From Arthrobacter crusticola (GTDB lineage: Bacteria > Actinomycetota > Actinomycetes > Actinomycetales > Micrococcaceae): a DNA stretch of 64,000 nucleotides. This document shows, in pieces, positions 63,389-64,000 of this stretch. Below the pieces are notes generated by a model. The model saw only the letters and a program-made list of their open reading frames with translations. It made no database searches and was not told where the DNA came from. The stretch covers positions 186,001-250,000 of the forward strand of contig NZ_SMTK01000004.1 of NCBI RefSeq assembly GCF_004357995.1, written 5' to 3'. Each line of letters begins with the position of its first letter. The stretch's first letter is position 1. Position numbers and translations under genes: made by a program.

Positions 63389-64000
63389 CTACATGAACCG
63401 GTCGAGCAGGGACGTTTCGGCAATCCGGGAAAGGCCCTCGCGCACGGTGCGGGCACGCTGCTCGCCGATGCCGTCGACGGCCATCAGGTCCTCGATATTG
63501 GCGGCCATCATGTTCTGGAGACCGTCGAAGTGGTCGACGAGCCGGGTCGCCACGGCGGGCGGGACGGCCTTGATGCCCGAGAGCAGCCGGTATCCCTTGG
63601 GCTGGACGACGGCGTCGAGGGAATCGGTCGAGGGGTTGAACCCGAGGACGCTGGCGATTGTTCCGAGGTCGATCAGGTCGGTGGAGCTGAACCCCTGGAG
63701 GGTTGCCACCCGCTCCTCGGGGGACGCGCCGTTGCTGCCGGGATCCATGTAGTCGCGCAGGACCATTTCGCTGCCCGGCCCGAGGCCCGTCGTGAGTTCC
63801 TCCACCTGCAGCGACAGCAGCCGTCCGTCCACCCCGAGTTCAAGGACATACTGGGAGATCTCCTCAGAGATCCGCCGGACCATCTCCTGCCGCTGCAGGG
63901 TGATGGCGACGTCCCGCACGGTGACCATGGCCTCGATCTCCAGGGCCGACAGGGAGTTGGTGACCTGGTCGAGGCGGGCACGGTACCGCTCGAGGGTTGC
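63389..64000 (-). CDS. disA: DNA integrity scanning diadenylate cyclase DisA, C-terminal part
   Basis: The last 203 residues; the gene continues past the right edge. The window holds the end of the linker and catalytic domain side (RLDQVTNSLSALEIEAMVTVRDVAITLQRQEMVRRISEEISQYVLELG), a spine of helices, and the C-terminal HhH domain (AANIEDLMAVDGIGEQRARTVREGLSRIAE) that binds branched DNA. DisA makes c-di-AMP and slows on DNA damage. The DGA/RHR catalytic motifs lie outside the window. Confidence 0.93.
   Translation of the reverse strand, partial: ATLERYRARLDQVTNSLSALEIEAMVTVRDVAITLQRQEMVRRISEEISQYVLELGVDGRLLSLQVEELTTGLGPGSEMVLRDYMDPGSNGASPEERVATLQGFSSTDLIDLGTIASVLGFNPSTDSLDAVVQPKGYRLLSGIKAVPPAVATRLVDHFDGLQNMMAANIEDLMAVDGIGEQRARTVREGLSRIAETSLLDRFM

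Overview
The window comes from a high-GC actinobacterium. Lsr2, DisA, ClpC, the cluster ftsH-folEPBK-DUF3180-PH-PH-DUF2520-panC-lysS-lsr2-clpC, and many leaderless genes with a TANNNT box 6-8 nt before the start codon point to Micrococcales. A member of the Micrococcaceae close to Arthrobacter is my best guess from gene order and protein style; I could run no search. Gene density is high. I see no rRNA, tRNA, CRISPR array, insertion sequence or prophage.

Layout. 1-1755: a minus-strand operon for a ring-cleaving VOC dioxygenase, an alpha/beta hydrolase (an MhqO/MhqD-like pair) and the start of a PEP mutase family gene. 1898-8798: sugar kinase, HAD phosphatase, glycerophosphodiesterase, small membrane proteins, a phosphotransferase preceded by a coupled 22-codon leader ORF, and an FAD monooxygenase. 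8961-18861: a LURP-one-like protein, then a compact type VII secretion (ESX/Ess-like) locus. It has a LysM-like membrane protein, two WXG100-size proteins, a 1508-residue FtsK/SpoIIIE ATPase of EccC/EssC type that seems to carry a ubiquitin-like plus FHA N-terminus, a large Pro-rich membrane-inserting protein and a small companion. Separate EccB, EccD, EccE and mycosin genes are absent. 18879-21473: an operon for a cyclase-family hydrolase, an NCS1 transporter and an NTF2-like protein, driven by a TTGACA promoter with a perfect 16-bp palindrome over its start site. 21600-31895: PHP phosphoesterase, glutaryl-CoA dehydrogenase-like enzyme, NCS2 permease, SDR-ALDH pair, phosphoglucomutase, amidase.

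32039-43990: rhodanese-pheA, topoisomerase IB, a lipid kinase divergent from serS, HAD phosphatase, SatD-like regulator, pyrophosphatase, then dacB, a DUF2342 zinc protease, tilS and hpt. 44162-58038: the ftsH-folate-pantothenate-lysS-lsr2-clpC housekeeping block. folE, folP, folB, folK and panC supply folate and pantothenate, and the start/stop overlaps suggest coupled translation. clpC carries a near-consensus ClgR box upstream and ends in a strong terminator. 58151-64000: an ArgA-type acetyltransferase, a CsbD stress protein, the PTS-dependent dihydroxyacetone kinase operon dhaKLM, mutY, a membrane-anchored protein, and the 3' part of disA running off the end.

The main candidates for something new are the compact type VII locus with its ubiquitin-like/FHA/EccC fusion and the shared C-terminal QAFxxTDN motif in its two small proteins; the leader peptide in front of the phosphotransferase; and a shared RTAAGNNNGCTKAS element ahead of three genes for small hydrophilic, stress-type proteins.
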